DNA from: Bacillota bacterium
Lineage (GTDB): Bacteria; Bacillota; Dehalobacteriia; UBA4068; UBA4997
Length of the DNA stretch: 8,925 bases
Assembly (NCBI GenBank): GCA_017398165.1
Contig: JAFQHB010000128.1
Span: forward strand, 1-8,925
Direction: 5' to 3'
Shown: positions 1 to 5,908 of the stretch, piece by piece
Numbering within the stretch: position 1 is the stretch's first letter
Layout of the letters: every line of letters begins with the position of its first letter
Program-made: the position numbers and the translations under genes
Notes under the pieces: generated by a model
What the model saw: only the letters and a program-made list of their open reading frames with translations
Databases searched by the model: none
What the model was told of the DNA's origin: nothing

Positions 1-303
1 CTCATCCGGATCGTCCACACCGGCCAGCTGCACGATGATACGATCCTCGCCCTCCAACTGGATGATAGGCTCGGATACGCCCATATTATCGACACGCTTG
101 CGGATGACCTCTTTCAGAGCCTCCATATCATCGGCCGTGACGGTCTGTCCTTCCTCAGGCACTGCCTGCAGCACTACCTCCGCACCGCCGCGCAGATCCA
201 GACCCAGCCGCAGGTTGTCCTTCAGATGCCCCCAGGAGAGTACTGCCGCCGCCGCCAACACGATGACGAAAAGTACCAGCCAGAGGCCTCCCTTGTTCTT
301 CAT
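1..303 (-). CDS. secD: Protein translocase subunit SecD, N-terminal part (cut by window edge)
   Basis: SecD works with SecF in the cytoplasmic membrane, using the proton motive force to help SecYEG finish protein export. Only the first 101 residues are inside the window; the gene continues past base 1. They show a short basic N-terminus (MKNKGG), one membrane segment at about residues 7-24, the SecD signature LGLDLRGG at residues 33-40, and the start of the periplasmic P1 domain with the family pattern of an ADDMEALKEVIRKRVDNMGV stretch (57-76) followed by IIVQLAGV (89-96). The ATG at 301-303 is preceded by a strong Shine-Dalgarno sequence (AAGGAGGTAA, 313-322), although its spacing is a little long. 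It follows yajC after a 153-base gap, and the yajC-secD order is the usual one. Identification is secure; secF is expected just beyond the window. Confidence 0.95.
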   Translation of the reverse strand, partial: MKNKGGLWLVLFVIVLAAAAVLSWGHLKDNLRLGLDLRGGAEVVLQAVPEEGQTVTADDMEALKEVIRKRVDNMGVSEPIIQLEGEDRIIVQLAGVDDPDE

Positions 304-327
304 AACGAAACCTTACCTCCTTAAGCT

Positions 328-351
328 TACCGGCCAATATACCTGCCGGCA
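328..351 (-). promoter_or_regulatory. Small hairpin in the secD leader, just upstream of the ribosome binding site
   Basis: On the minus strand the arms TGCCGGC (351-345) and GCCGGTA (334-328) can pair over 7 bp, including one G-U pair, with a 10-base loop. The hairpin ends five bases before the AAGGAGGTAA Shine-Dalgarno of secD. It may affect translation or simply reflect the many GCCGG motifs in this gap. Function is not established. Confidence 0.25.
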
Positions 352-368
352 TACCGATCAAAATACCA

Positions 369-398
369 ATTATACTGTCAGCCCGGCAAACAAAGCAA
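369..398 (-). promoter_or_regulatory. Possible sigma-A-type promoter for secD
   Basis: A perfect TATAAT lies at 374-369 on the minus strand. TTGCTT lies 18 bases upstream at 398-393 and matches only half of the -35 consensus. Initiation would fall near base 362 and give a leader of about 58 bases before the secD ATG. It sits directly downstream of the 404-444 hairpin, which is where an independent secD(F) promoter would be expected. The weak -35 keeps confidence low, and secD may equally be transcribed from upstream with yajC. Confidence 0.35.
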
Positions 399-403
399 AG
401 CAA

Positions 404-444
404 CTCTGCCGGGAGCGCGGCCATCAAGCCCCAGCCCGGCAGAG
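404..444 (-). terminator. GC-rich hairpin after yajC, possible terminator or attenuator
   Basis: CTCTGCCGGG (444-435, minus strand) and CCCGGCAGAG (413-404) form a perfect 10-bp inverted repeat with a 21-base loop, beginning 12 bases after the yajC stop codon. It is followed by a T-rich but interrupted stretch (TTGCTTTGCTTTGTTT). A further TGCCGGG at 388-382 can pair with the same central arm (413-407), so two mutually exclusive structures are possible. The stem is strong, but the lack of a clean U-run and the long loop make it an imperfect intrinsic terminator. Confidence 0.4.
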
Positions 445-456
445 CCGTAAATATGC

Positions 457-732
457 TTATTTGTCAGCATTATTGTCATTAGCCAGCGCAGCAATACCGG
501 ATTTTTTGACTTCGATATCAACGCCGTCCGATACTTCCAGCCATACGCTGTCATCGTTGATCTCGGTAACGATACCGATAATGCCGCCGACAGTCACGAC
601 TTTATCATCCACCCTCAGGCTGTTGATCATATCGGTGCGCTTCTTCTGCATTTTCTGCTGCGGTTTGATCAGCAGGAAATAAAAGATAGCCACCATCATC
701 ACCAGATAGCCGACAGAGTACAGGATTTCCAT
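457..732 (-). CDS. yajC: Preprotein translocase accessory subunit YajC
   Basis: YajC is a small single-span membrane protein that associates with SecDF and the SecYEG holotranslocon. The 91 residues show a very short N-terminus, one hydrophobic helix at about 5-22, and the family signature FYFLLIKPQQK (17-27) at the membrane exit. A basic stretch and a small beta-rich cytoplasmic domain follow (VDDKVVTVGGIIGIVTEI, about 41-58). The C-terminus is short and polar, rich in Asp and Asn. The length is typical of the family. The ATG at 730-732 has an AAAGGATGG ribosome-binding stretch (743-751). It lies 88 bases downstream of tgt, the classic tgt-yajC-secD order. Identification rests on the helix plus KPQQK signature, the length and the context. 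Confidence 0.95.
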   Translation of the reverse strand: MEILYSVGYLVMMVAIFYFLLIKPQQKMQKKRTDMINSLRVDDKVVTVGGIIGIVTEINDDSVWLEVSDGVDIEVKKSGIAALANDNNADK

Positions 733-820
733 TCCACAAACACCATCCTTTTCGATATACGATTTTTTATTAACAGCGATTAACCTTAGAATAATTCGTC
801 TGATTTATAGAAATTCCTGC

Positions 821-1924
821 TCAATCCTTCCAGTTTTCAAAAAATTCTTTGTAAAACTTCTGGAAAGTACCGTTTATAATGTGCTCACGCATCTCACGCA
901 TCAGCTTCAACAGGAAGTGCAGATTGTGGATAGTCGTCAGACGCATCCCCAGTATCTCGTTGGCCTTGATGAGATGGCGGATATACGCCCGGCTGAAGTT
1001 GCGGCAGGCATAGCAGTCACAGCCTTCCTCCATCGGGCGGAAGTCTCTGGCATATTCTGCATTACGCACCACCAGCTTGCCGTGACGGGTAAATACCGTA
1101 CCGTTGCGGGCGATACGTGTCGGCAGCACGCAATCAAACATATCGACACCGCGCGCTACGCCCTCCACCAGACAGTCCGGGCTGCCCACACCCATCAGAT
1201 AGCGCGGCTTGTCTTTCGGCATTACCGGCATCAGATGATCCAGACATTCATACATCAGGGGTTTCGGCTCGCCCACACTCAGGCCGCCGATACCATAGCC
1301 GGGAAAATCCAGCTCCAGCAGTTCTTCGGCACTGCGGCGGCGCAGATCAGTGAAAAGACCACCCTGAATAATGCCGAAAAGTGCCTGATCCTCACGATGA
1401 TGCGCCGCCTTGCAGCGTCTGGCCCAGCGTGTGGTTTTCTCCAGCGCCGCAATTATCTGCTCCTTTGGCGCGGGATACTCCGAGCATACGTCAAACACCA
1501 TCGCGATATCCGCACCCAGTGCCTGCTCGATCTCCATCACCTTTTCCGGGGTGAAGAAATGTTTGGAGCCATCAATATGCGAGCGGAATACCACCCCGTC
1601 CTCGCTGATATCGCGCAGCCGGGCCAGACTGAATACCTGGAAACCACCGCTGTCCGTCAGTATCGGGTGCTGCCAGTTCATAAAGCCGTGCAGCCCACCG
1701 GCCTCCGCCACCAGATCATGCCCCGGACGCAGATAGAGATGATACGTATTGCCGAGGATTATCTGCGCGCCCATATCCTCCAGTTCATAAGGAGCCATCG
1801 CCTTGACGCTGGCCTGCGTACCCACCGGCATAAATATCGGCGTCTGGATATCACCGTGTGCAGTATGTACGATACCGGCTCTGGCATCGCCGTCCTGCTT
1901 GATCAGATCATAACTTAAAGCCAT
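821..1924 (-). CDS. tgt: tRNA-guanine(34) transglycosylase (queuosine pathway)
   Basis: Tgt swaps guanine-34 in the anticodon of GUN tRNAs for preQ1, the first tRNA-bound step of queuosine synthesis. At 367 residues it is a standard bacterial length. It carries DSGGFQ (91-96, with D91 as the general acid/base), the nucleophile region DMFDCVLPTR (261-270, with D264 as the expected covalent nucleophile), and a zinc site made of C302, C304, C307 and H333. The base-recognition segments are FDVC (144-147) and GGLSVGEP (213-220). C147 and V217 match the Cys/Val pair known for preQ1-using bacterial enzymes, as opposed to queuine-using eukaryotic ones. V146 replaces the more usual Glu of the FDEC motif. 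The ATG at 1922-1924 has an AAAAGAGG Shine-Dalgarno (1931-1938) six bases upstream. Unusually, it is separated from queA by a two-gene unit. A TATAAT at 1943-1948 lies too close to the ribosome binding site to be a convincing promoter. Confidence 0.98.
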   Translation of the reverse strand: MALSYDLIKQDGDARAGIVHTAHGDIQTPIFMPVGTQASVKAMAPYELEDMGAQIILGNTYHLYLRPGHDLVAEAGGLHGFMNWQHPILTDSGGFQVFSLARLRDISEDGVVFRSHIDGSKHFFTPEKVMEIEQALGADIAMVFDVCSEYPAPKEQIIAALEKTTRWARRCKAAHHREDQALFGIIQGGLFTDLRRRSAEELLELDFPGYGIGGLSVGEPKPLMYECLDHLMPVMPKDKPRYLMGVGSPDCLVEGVARGVDMFDCVLPTRIARNGTVFTRHGKLVVRNAEYARDFRPMEEGCDCYACRNFSRAYIRHLIKANEILGMRLTTIHNLHFLLKLMREMREHIINGTFQKFYKEFFENWKD

Positions 1925-1989
1925 TTTGTACCTCTTTTGCGAATTATATTCTATATTTTTTGCTGTGTATTATTCAGGATAGTGTCATA

Positions 1990-2874
1990 TTACGGATGGC
2001 AGCTGCCGCACGGCTTATACCCCATCGCGATCAGATCACTGCGGCTGCCCTGCCAATCCTCACGGTTGCCAGCGCTGATAGTACCTACCGACGGACAATC
2101 AACGGTATGAAATTTCCCGGAGCCGGTATTCAGCACATAAGAAGCTGCCGCTTCAGCGTCATCATTATCACCGGTATCCGCCCAACTCTCACCGGTAGCA
2201 TAATCGATCACTACACCCGGCTGCTCGTTATAGGCATACACGCAGAAGCAGACACCGTCGCCCTCATCCTCTACCGACCAGCCCTCCATCAGCACACCCC
2301 GCGCCACCGGCTCGCTGCCGGCAAATATCGGGGTCACGCGATACATCACGTGATTATCGGTTTCCTTTACGTAATCCGCCACCATATTTTCAAAAGGCAG
2401 CATCCCGTCTACGTTCATAAACCGCGTACCGGTGATAAGATTACATTCGTTGTCATTCTCACCACTCAGCTGAAAGCCGATCAGGTGGCAGCGATTATAC
2501 AGGCTCTTGCCATCCACGAAGTCATATTTTACACTGTGCCAGCCGGTCGGCTTGATGTGGCCGATATTGCCGCGTTCCTCCGTGGGCATCAGCTCCTGCC
2601 CGATGCACGCCCACACGACACCGCAGCGCCCCAGCATATCCAGCTCGCTGTATTCCTCAAAAGCCTCGTCGGTGATTTCTTCTGCCGTAAAAAACGGCAG
2701 GTTATCGTTAATAGCGATATACGGCGTGCCGTCAAACTCCGGTATATCTGCCAGAGTCACCGTCCGGGCGGTATCCGCCACGCCGCCGCTGCATCCCGCC
2801 AGAACACAGAGCAGCAGCAAAAGCACCAGCAGCCAGGCCGCTTGGCGTCCGGCAGTGTATATGCTGTTTCTCAT
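1990..2874 (-). CDS. Lipoprotein DNA/RNA non-specific endonuclease (EndA-like) with C-terminal His/Cys tail
   Basis: This is probably an exported, lipid-anchored nuclease that degrades DNA and/or RNA outside the cytoplasm. The 294 residues start with a lipoprotein signal peptide: basic N-region, hydrophobic core at 13-25, and lipobox LAGC with C28 as the lipidated Cys. A domain of the DNA/RNA non-specific endonuclease family (beta-beta-alpha-metal fold, as in pneumococcal EndA) spans about 55-225. Its active-site segment is YNRCHLIGFQL (126-136) followed by NLITGTRFMNVDGMLPFEN (145-163). H130 takes the place of the catalytic His of the classical DRGH motif, which here reads NRCH. N145 is a candidate metal-binding residue. 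After a linker, residues 246-294 form a separate module with H256, C260, C289 and C292, consistent with a small metal-binding tail. The ATG overlaps the stop of the upstream gene (ATGA), which indicates translational coupling. DNA uptake, nutrient scavenging and defence are all possible roles. Confidence 0.88.
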   Translation of the reverse strand: MRNSIYTAGRQAAWLLVLLLLLCVLAGCSGGVADTARTVTLADIPEFDGTPYIAINDNLPFFTAEEITDEAFEEYSELDMLGRCGVVWACIGQELMPTEERGNIGHIKPTGWHSVKYDFVDGKSLYNRCHLIGFQLSGENDNECNLITGTRFMNVDGMLPFENMVADYVKETDNHVMYRVTPIFAGSEPVARGVLMEGWSVEDEGDGVCFCVYAYNEQPGVVIDYATGESWADTGDNDDAEAAASYVLNTGSGKFHTVDCPSVGTISAGNREDWQGSRSDLIAMGYKPCGSCHP

Positions 2875-3275
2875 CGCTCATACACCTCTCTGGTTATCTT
2901 ATCATGTGAAGTCCCGACGAAATCAGCAGTCTCCGCCAGCCGCCAGCCGGTCAGGTCGATATCACAGTAGCTGTCTGCCGGGTAAACGCGATTCCAGCGG
3001 TATACGGTCAGCCGCTCGATCCGCCCGGCAGCAGCAGCCGGATCCGCCGCCTCCACAAAGCAGACATCAGTATCCCCGGCCAGCGTCAGCAGTTCTTCAT
3101 CCGGCACGATATCCGCCGCATCATCGGGAAAGAGCGCCGCCGAAAAGCGACCGATCAGCAGGCGCCGCCCGGCACAGTGCTGCAGCACGTCCTCCACCAG
3201 TGCCCTGTCACGGCTCTGCCGCCGCCCATTAAAAAGCATCCCGCCCTTATCATCCAGGCAAATAATGACCTCCAT
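2871..3275 (-). CDS. Small conserved protein of unknown function coupled to the nuclease
   Basis: I recognise the sequence type but not a function. From memory, similar proteins of about 130-150 residues occur in Clostridia and are sometimes labelled 'ribonuclease Z', although the HxHxDH metal motif of real RNase Z is absent. The 134 residues have no signal peptide or membrane segment, so the protein should be cytoplasmic. Conspicuous segments are the N-terminal strand and turn with CLDDKGGMLFNGRRQSRDR (6-24), YRWNRVYPAD (92-101) and the near-terminal FVGTSHDKITREVYE (119-133). These look like constrained motifs, with several Arg, Asp and aromatic residues. The ATG at 3273-3275 has a GGGGG ribosome-binding stretch (3283-3287) seven bases upstream. 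Its stop overlaps the nuclease start by the ATGA arrangement, so the two are almost certainly made together. An inhibitor, chaperone or regulator of the nuclease is conceivable, but nothing in the sequence proves it. Confidence 0.85.
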   Translation of the reverse strand: MEVIICLDDKGGMLFNGRRQSRDRALVEDVLQHCAGRRLLIGRFSAALFPDDAADIVPDEELLTLAGDTDVCFVEAADPAAAAGRIERLTVYRWNRVYPADSYCDIDLTGWRLAETADFVGTSHDKITREVYER

Positions 3276-3307
3276 AAACGTACCCCCATATTCAGGTAAT
3301 AGCGATC

Positions 3308-3335
3308 ATCTCAGATTATAATTATCTCAGATTAT
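3308..3335. repeat. 12-bp direct repeat with 16-bp period across the queA stop codon
   Basis: ATCTCAGATTAT occurs at 3308-3319 and again at 3324-3335, separated by AATT. The second copy contains the queA stop codon and the first lies in the gap before the small gene. The arrangement suggests a short tandem duplication at the junction between queA and the two-gene unit. A TATAAT on the minus strand (3320-3315) falls in this stretch but has no recognisable -35. Confidence 0.6.
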
Positions 3336-4349
3336 CAGCATCGCATCGCCAAAGCTGAAGAAGCGATATTCCTCCGCCACCGCCGTGTGATAAGCCTCCA
3401 TCACCATCTCGCGCGTCGCAAAAGCCGATACCAGCATCATCAGCGTGCTGCCGGACAGGTGGAAATTAGTTATCAATGCATCCACCGCCTTATAATGATA
3501 CCCGGGATAGATGAATTTCTGCGTCCAGCCACTGCCGGCGTGTACGATGCCATCCTCGGTGCTGACTGTCTCCAGCGTACGGGTGCTGGTAGTACCCACA
3601 CTCACGATACGCCCGCCCTCGCGGCGGCATTTATTGATGATCTCCGCCGTTTCCTCGCTGACGCTGTAATACTCGGAATGCATCTGGTGTTCCTCGATAT
3701 TCTCCACCTTTACCGGGCGGAAAGTCCCCAGACCGACGTTCAGCAGCACCTCGGCCACCGTCACTCCCTTGGCACGGATGCGCTCCAGCAGGGCATCGGT
3801 GAAATGCAGACCCGCAGTAGGCGCAGCAGCCGAGCCGGGGTCTTTGGCATACACACACTGGTAACGGCTGGCGTCCTCCAGCTTCTCGTGGATATAGGGC
3901 GGCAGCGGCATCGCACCGATACGGTCCAATATCTCCATAAAGTTACCCTCAAAGTCGAAGCGCAGCAGACGCATACCTTCCTCTACGACCTCCAGCACCT
4001 CGGCCTCCAGCTCGCCGCCCACAAAGGTCAGCTTTTCGCCGGGGCGCGCCTTGCGTCCGGGCTTCACCAGTGCCTTCCAGTGCTGCATATCCACCTGCTG
4101 CACCAGCAATACCTCGATCAGCGCGCCGCTGCTGCGATGCGCCCACAGCCGCGCCGGCAGCACCTTCGTCCGGTTGACGACCAATACATCGCCCGGCTGC
4201 AGATAATCCACCACATCATAAAAATGCCTGTGCGTCACCGAGCCATCCTGCCTGTCCAGCACCAGCAGGCGAGATGCGTCACGCGGCTCTACCGGCGTCT
4301 GGGCGATCAGCCTCTCCGGCAGATCATAAACAAAATCCTGCAATTTCAT
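3327..4349 (-). CDS. queA: S-adenosylmethionine:tRNA ribosyltransferase-isomerase QueA
   Basis: QueA transfers and isomerises the ribosyl group of SAM onto preQ1-34 of tRNA, giving epoxyqueuosine. The 340-residue product is normal for the family. Recognisable conserved blocks are DYDLP-like FVYDLPERLIAQTP (6-19), DVLVVNRTKVLPARL (54-68), YAKDPGSAAAPTAGLHF (167-183), LNVGLGTFRPV (203-213), MHSEYY (223-228), VGTTSTRTLE (251-260) and TNFHLSGSTLMMLVSAF (294-310). The end, FSFGDAMLII, is typical. The TNFHL block reads HLSGS where many family members have HLPxS, a mild variation. The ATG at 4349 was chosen because the family begins MKL; an in-frame GTG two codons upstream (4355) is possible. GGGGT at 4360-4364 could serve either. 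It lies 71 bases downstream of the SpoIID-like gene. tgt normally follows directly, but here two other genes intervene. Confidence 0.97.
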   Translation of the reverse strand: MKLQDFVYDLPERLIAQTPVEPRDASRLLVLDRQDGSVTHRHFYDVVDYLQPGDVLVVNRTKVLPARLWAHRSSGALIEVLLVQQVDMQHWKALVKPGRKARPGEKLTFVGGELEAEVLEVVEEGMRLLRFDFEGNFMEILDRIGAMPLPPYIHEKLEDASRYQCVYAKDPGSAAAPTAGLHFTDALLERIRAKGVTVAEVLLNVGLGTFRPVKVENIEEHQMHSEYYSVSEETAEIINKCRREGGRIVSVGTTSTRTLETVSTEDGIVHAGSGWTQKFIYPGYHYKAVDALITNFHLSGSTLMMLVSAFATREMVMEAYHTAVAEEYRFFSFGDAMLII

Positions 4350-4420
4350 AAGCACTCATACCCCAAACTATTCCTAAAATCAAATCTATAGTGCATCCTG
4401 CTATAACAGGCAAAGATATT

Positions 4421-5818
4421 CTAATCCAGCTCTGCGATAGTCAGCAGCTTCCTGTTATCGCCGCCGTAATAATGGCGCAGAATATCCTCGGCATCATAGC
4501 CGTCCTCCGCCATACCGATAGCACCGTTCTGGCTCATACCTACACCGTGTCCCCAGCCGCTGCCGGTGATGGTCACACCGTCCGCCTGTCCACCGCCGGA
4601 GAGCGGATACAGCCCGGCCGCGCTCCGCATATAGGTCTGCGCCATTTCTCCCAGCGCCTGCTTCACGCCGTCACTACCGATGGCATAAAGCTCGCTCCAC
4701 GGCCGCTCTACCAGATTACCCGCGGCATTCAGCACGTACACCTCATCATAAGCCGCCGTACCGCTGCCGTCAGTTATCTCAAAAAGCGTACTCTTCACAC
4801 CCAACAGTGTCCGTATCGCATCGTACTGCGCCCTCACTGTAGCACCGGTACCGATGATAGCGGCCTCGGTCACCCGTCCGGATACCGTATCACCGCCGCC
4901 TGCAGCATCATAAGAAAGATCCAGCCGCACAAACTTACCGAAACTGCCGCTCTGCCCGACCCGCTTCATATAGGTCGTCGCCAGCTCTGCCAGATCAGCC
5001 GCAGAAAGGCTTACCTGCCAATTCATACTGTGATAATCCTCATCATAGGGTGATGGCACACCGCGCAGATACGGCATCGCCACACCGCCCCAGACGTTCT
5101 CATTATCCTCGGTGTGGCCACCGGCGCTGCTGCAAAACACCGCCTCCACCAGATCACCGTCATAATACATCACCAGATCGGCAGTATCATCCACCGCATC
5201 CACAATGCGCCCGCCGCCGATATCCGTCTCGGCAGTATAGCCGCCGTATACCTGGCTGGCCGTCGATGCCGATACGTCATAATACTTGCCGCCCATCGAA
5301 AAAGCGGCATAAGAGCGCGCCACGATAGCCTGCGCCCGCAGTGCTTCCTCCGGCGCCTGATAGCCTATCTCCCGGCCGACCACACCATACAGGTAATGCT
5401 CCATATCAAGTATATTCAGCACATAACCATTCTGCAGCACCGCCATACCGTCACGATACTTATTCTTGCCATATTTGATTATGTTGTCATCCTCGCCAAG
5501 TGCCAGCAGCGACACGTCATTCGAGGCCGAGCCCATTTTCTCATCATTCAGATAGATGACGGCACGGGAACCGCTCAACACCACACGCACAACATCATCC
5601 TCACGGGCAGTGCAGATAGTCGATGCCGTCAGCGAGCCGCCGCGTACCTCATATTCGCCCTCCATCACCGTAAATTCCGCCGATGATATTCCGCTCTGCA
5701 GGCACACACGCACCACGGTTGCCCCGGCCGCATCCGGCAGCCACAGGCCAATGAGTGCCGCCAGCAGCAGCACCGCCGCCGACCTGCCCGCATTTTGCCA
5801 TATTCTTCGCAATACCAT
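4421..5818 (-). CDS. SpoIID/LytB-domain protein, secreted peptidoglycan lytic transglycosylase
   Basis: SpoIID-family enzymes cleave the glycan strands of peptidoglycan. In spore formers SpoIID acts in engulfment, and related proteins occur in non-sporulating Firmicutes with roles in wall remodelling. Counting from the ATG at 5818, the protein has 465 residues: a basic N-terminus, a hydrophobic signal or anchor segment at about 14-26 with a possible cleavage site near AGA (31-33), a beta-rich N-terminal region, and the SpoIID domain from about residue 125 to the end. Diagnostic blocks are HYLYGVVGREIGYQAPEEAL (141-160), whose E150 matches the catalytic Glu of SpoIID, followed by RAQAIVARSYAAF; CSSAGGHTEDNENVWGG (229-245); and GSGWGHGVGMSQNGA (419-433). 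An in-frame GTG at 5830 would add four residues, and neither start has a strong ribosome binding site. It sits between queH and queA and is not functionally related to queuosine. Whether it is the sporulation SpoIID itself cannot be told. Confidence 0.93.
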   Translation of the reverse strand: MVLRRIWQNAGRSAAVLLLAALIGLWLPDAAGATVVRVCLQSGISSAEFTVMEGEYEVRGGSLTASTICTAREDDVVRVVLSGSRAVIYLNDEKMGSASNDVSLLALGEDDNIIKYGKNKYRDGMAVLQNGYVLNILDMEHYLYGVVGREIGYQAPEEALRAQAIVARSYAAFSMGGKYYDVSASTASQVYGGYTAETDIGGGRIVDAVDDTADLVMYYDGDLVEAVFCSSAGGHTEDNENVWGGVAMPYLRGVPSPYDEDYHSMNWQVSLSAADLAELATTYMKRVGQSGSFGKFVRLDLSYDAAGGGDTVSGRVTEAAIIGTGATVRAQYDAIRTLLGVKSTLFEITDGSGTAAYDEVYVLNAAGNLVERPWSELYAIGSDGVKQALGEMAQTYMRSAAGLYPLSGGGQADGVTITGSGWGHGVGMSQNGAIGMAEDGYDAEDILRHYYGGDNRKLLTIAELD

Positions 5819-5908
5819 AAATTCACTCACAGATCACAGATTTTTTACCGCAATACCTGCACAATCCACTATCAAAAGCAACTGCCCGGCAATATCAGCC
5901 GCGCAACG

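Noticed and set aside
155..427. Minus-strand frame opening in the yajC-secD gap with a hydrophobic start
   Set aside because: It begins at a TTG/ATG with no proper ribosome binding site, runs out of frame across the secD start and then becomes a Gly/Ser/Arg-rich translation typical of a shadow of secD.
733..820. Terminator between tgt and yajC
   Set aside because: Only a weak TTAA-type hairpin before an A-rich stretch; no GC-rich stem followed by a T-run on the minus strand.
881..1918. Long plus-strand open frames opposite tgt, queA, ruvA, ruvB and the SpoIID-like gene
   Set aside because: They mirror strongly identified minus-strand genes, have low-complexity His/Arg/Gln-rich translations and show no recognisable domains or ribosome binding sites.
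1943..1971. Promoter directly upstream of tgt
   Set aside because: A TATAAT is present at 1943-1948, but the predicted start would fall inside the ribosome binding site, and the -35 region matches poorly.
2871..3275. Ribonuclease Z or dihydrofolate reductase identity for the small protein
   Set aside because: No HxHxDH metal-binding motif and far too short for RNase Z. The first residues faintly resemble a DHFR start, but no other DHFR motif follows.
4350..4420. preQ1 riboswitch in front of queA
   Set aside because: The gap has only a tiny CCTG/CAGG hairpin and lacks the preQ1-I loop and A-rich tail pattern; it is also very short.
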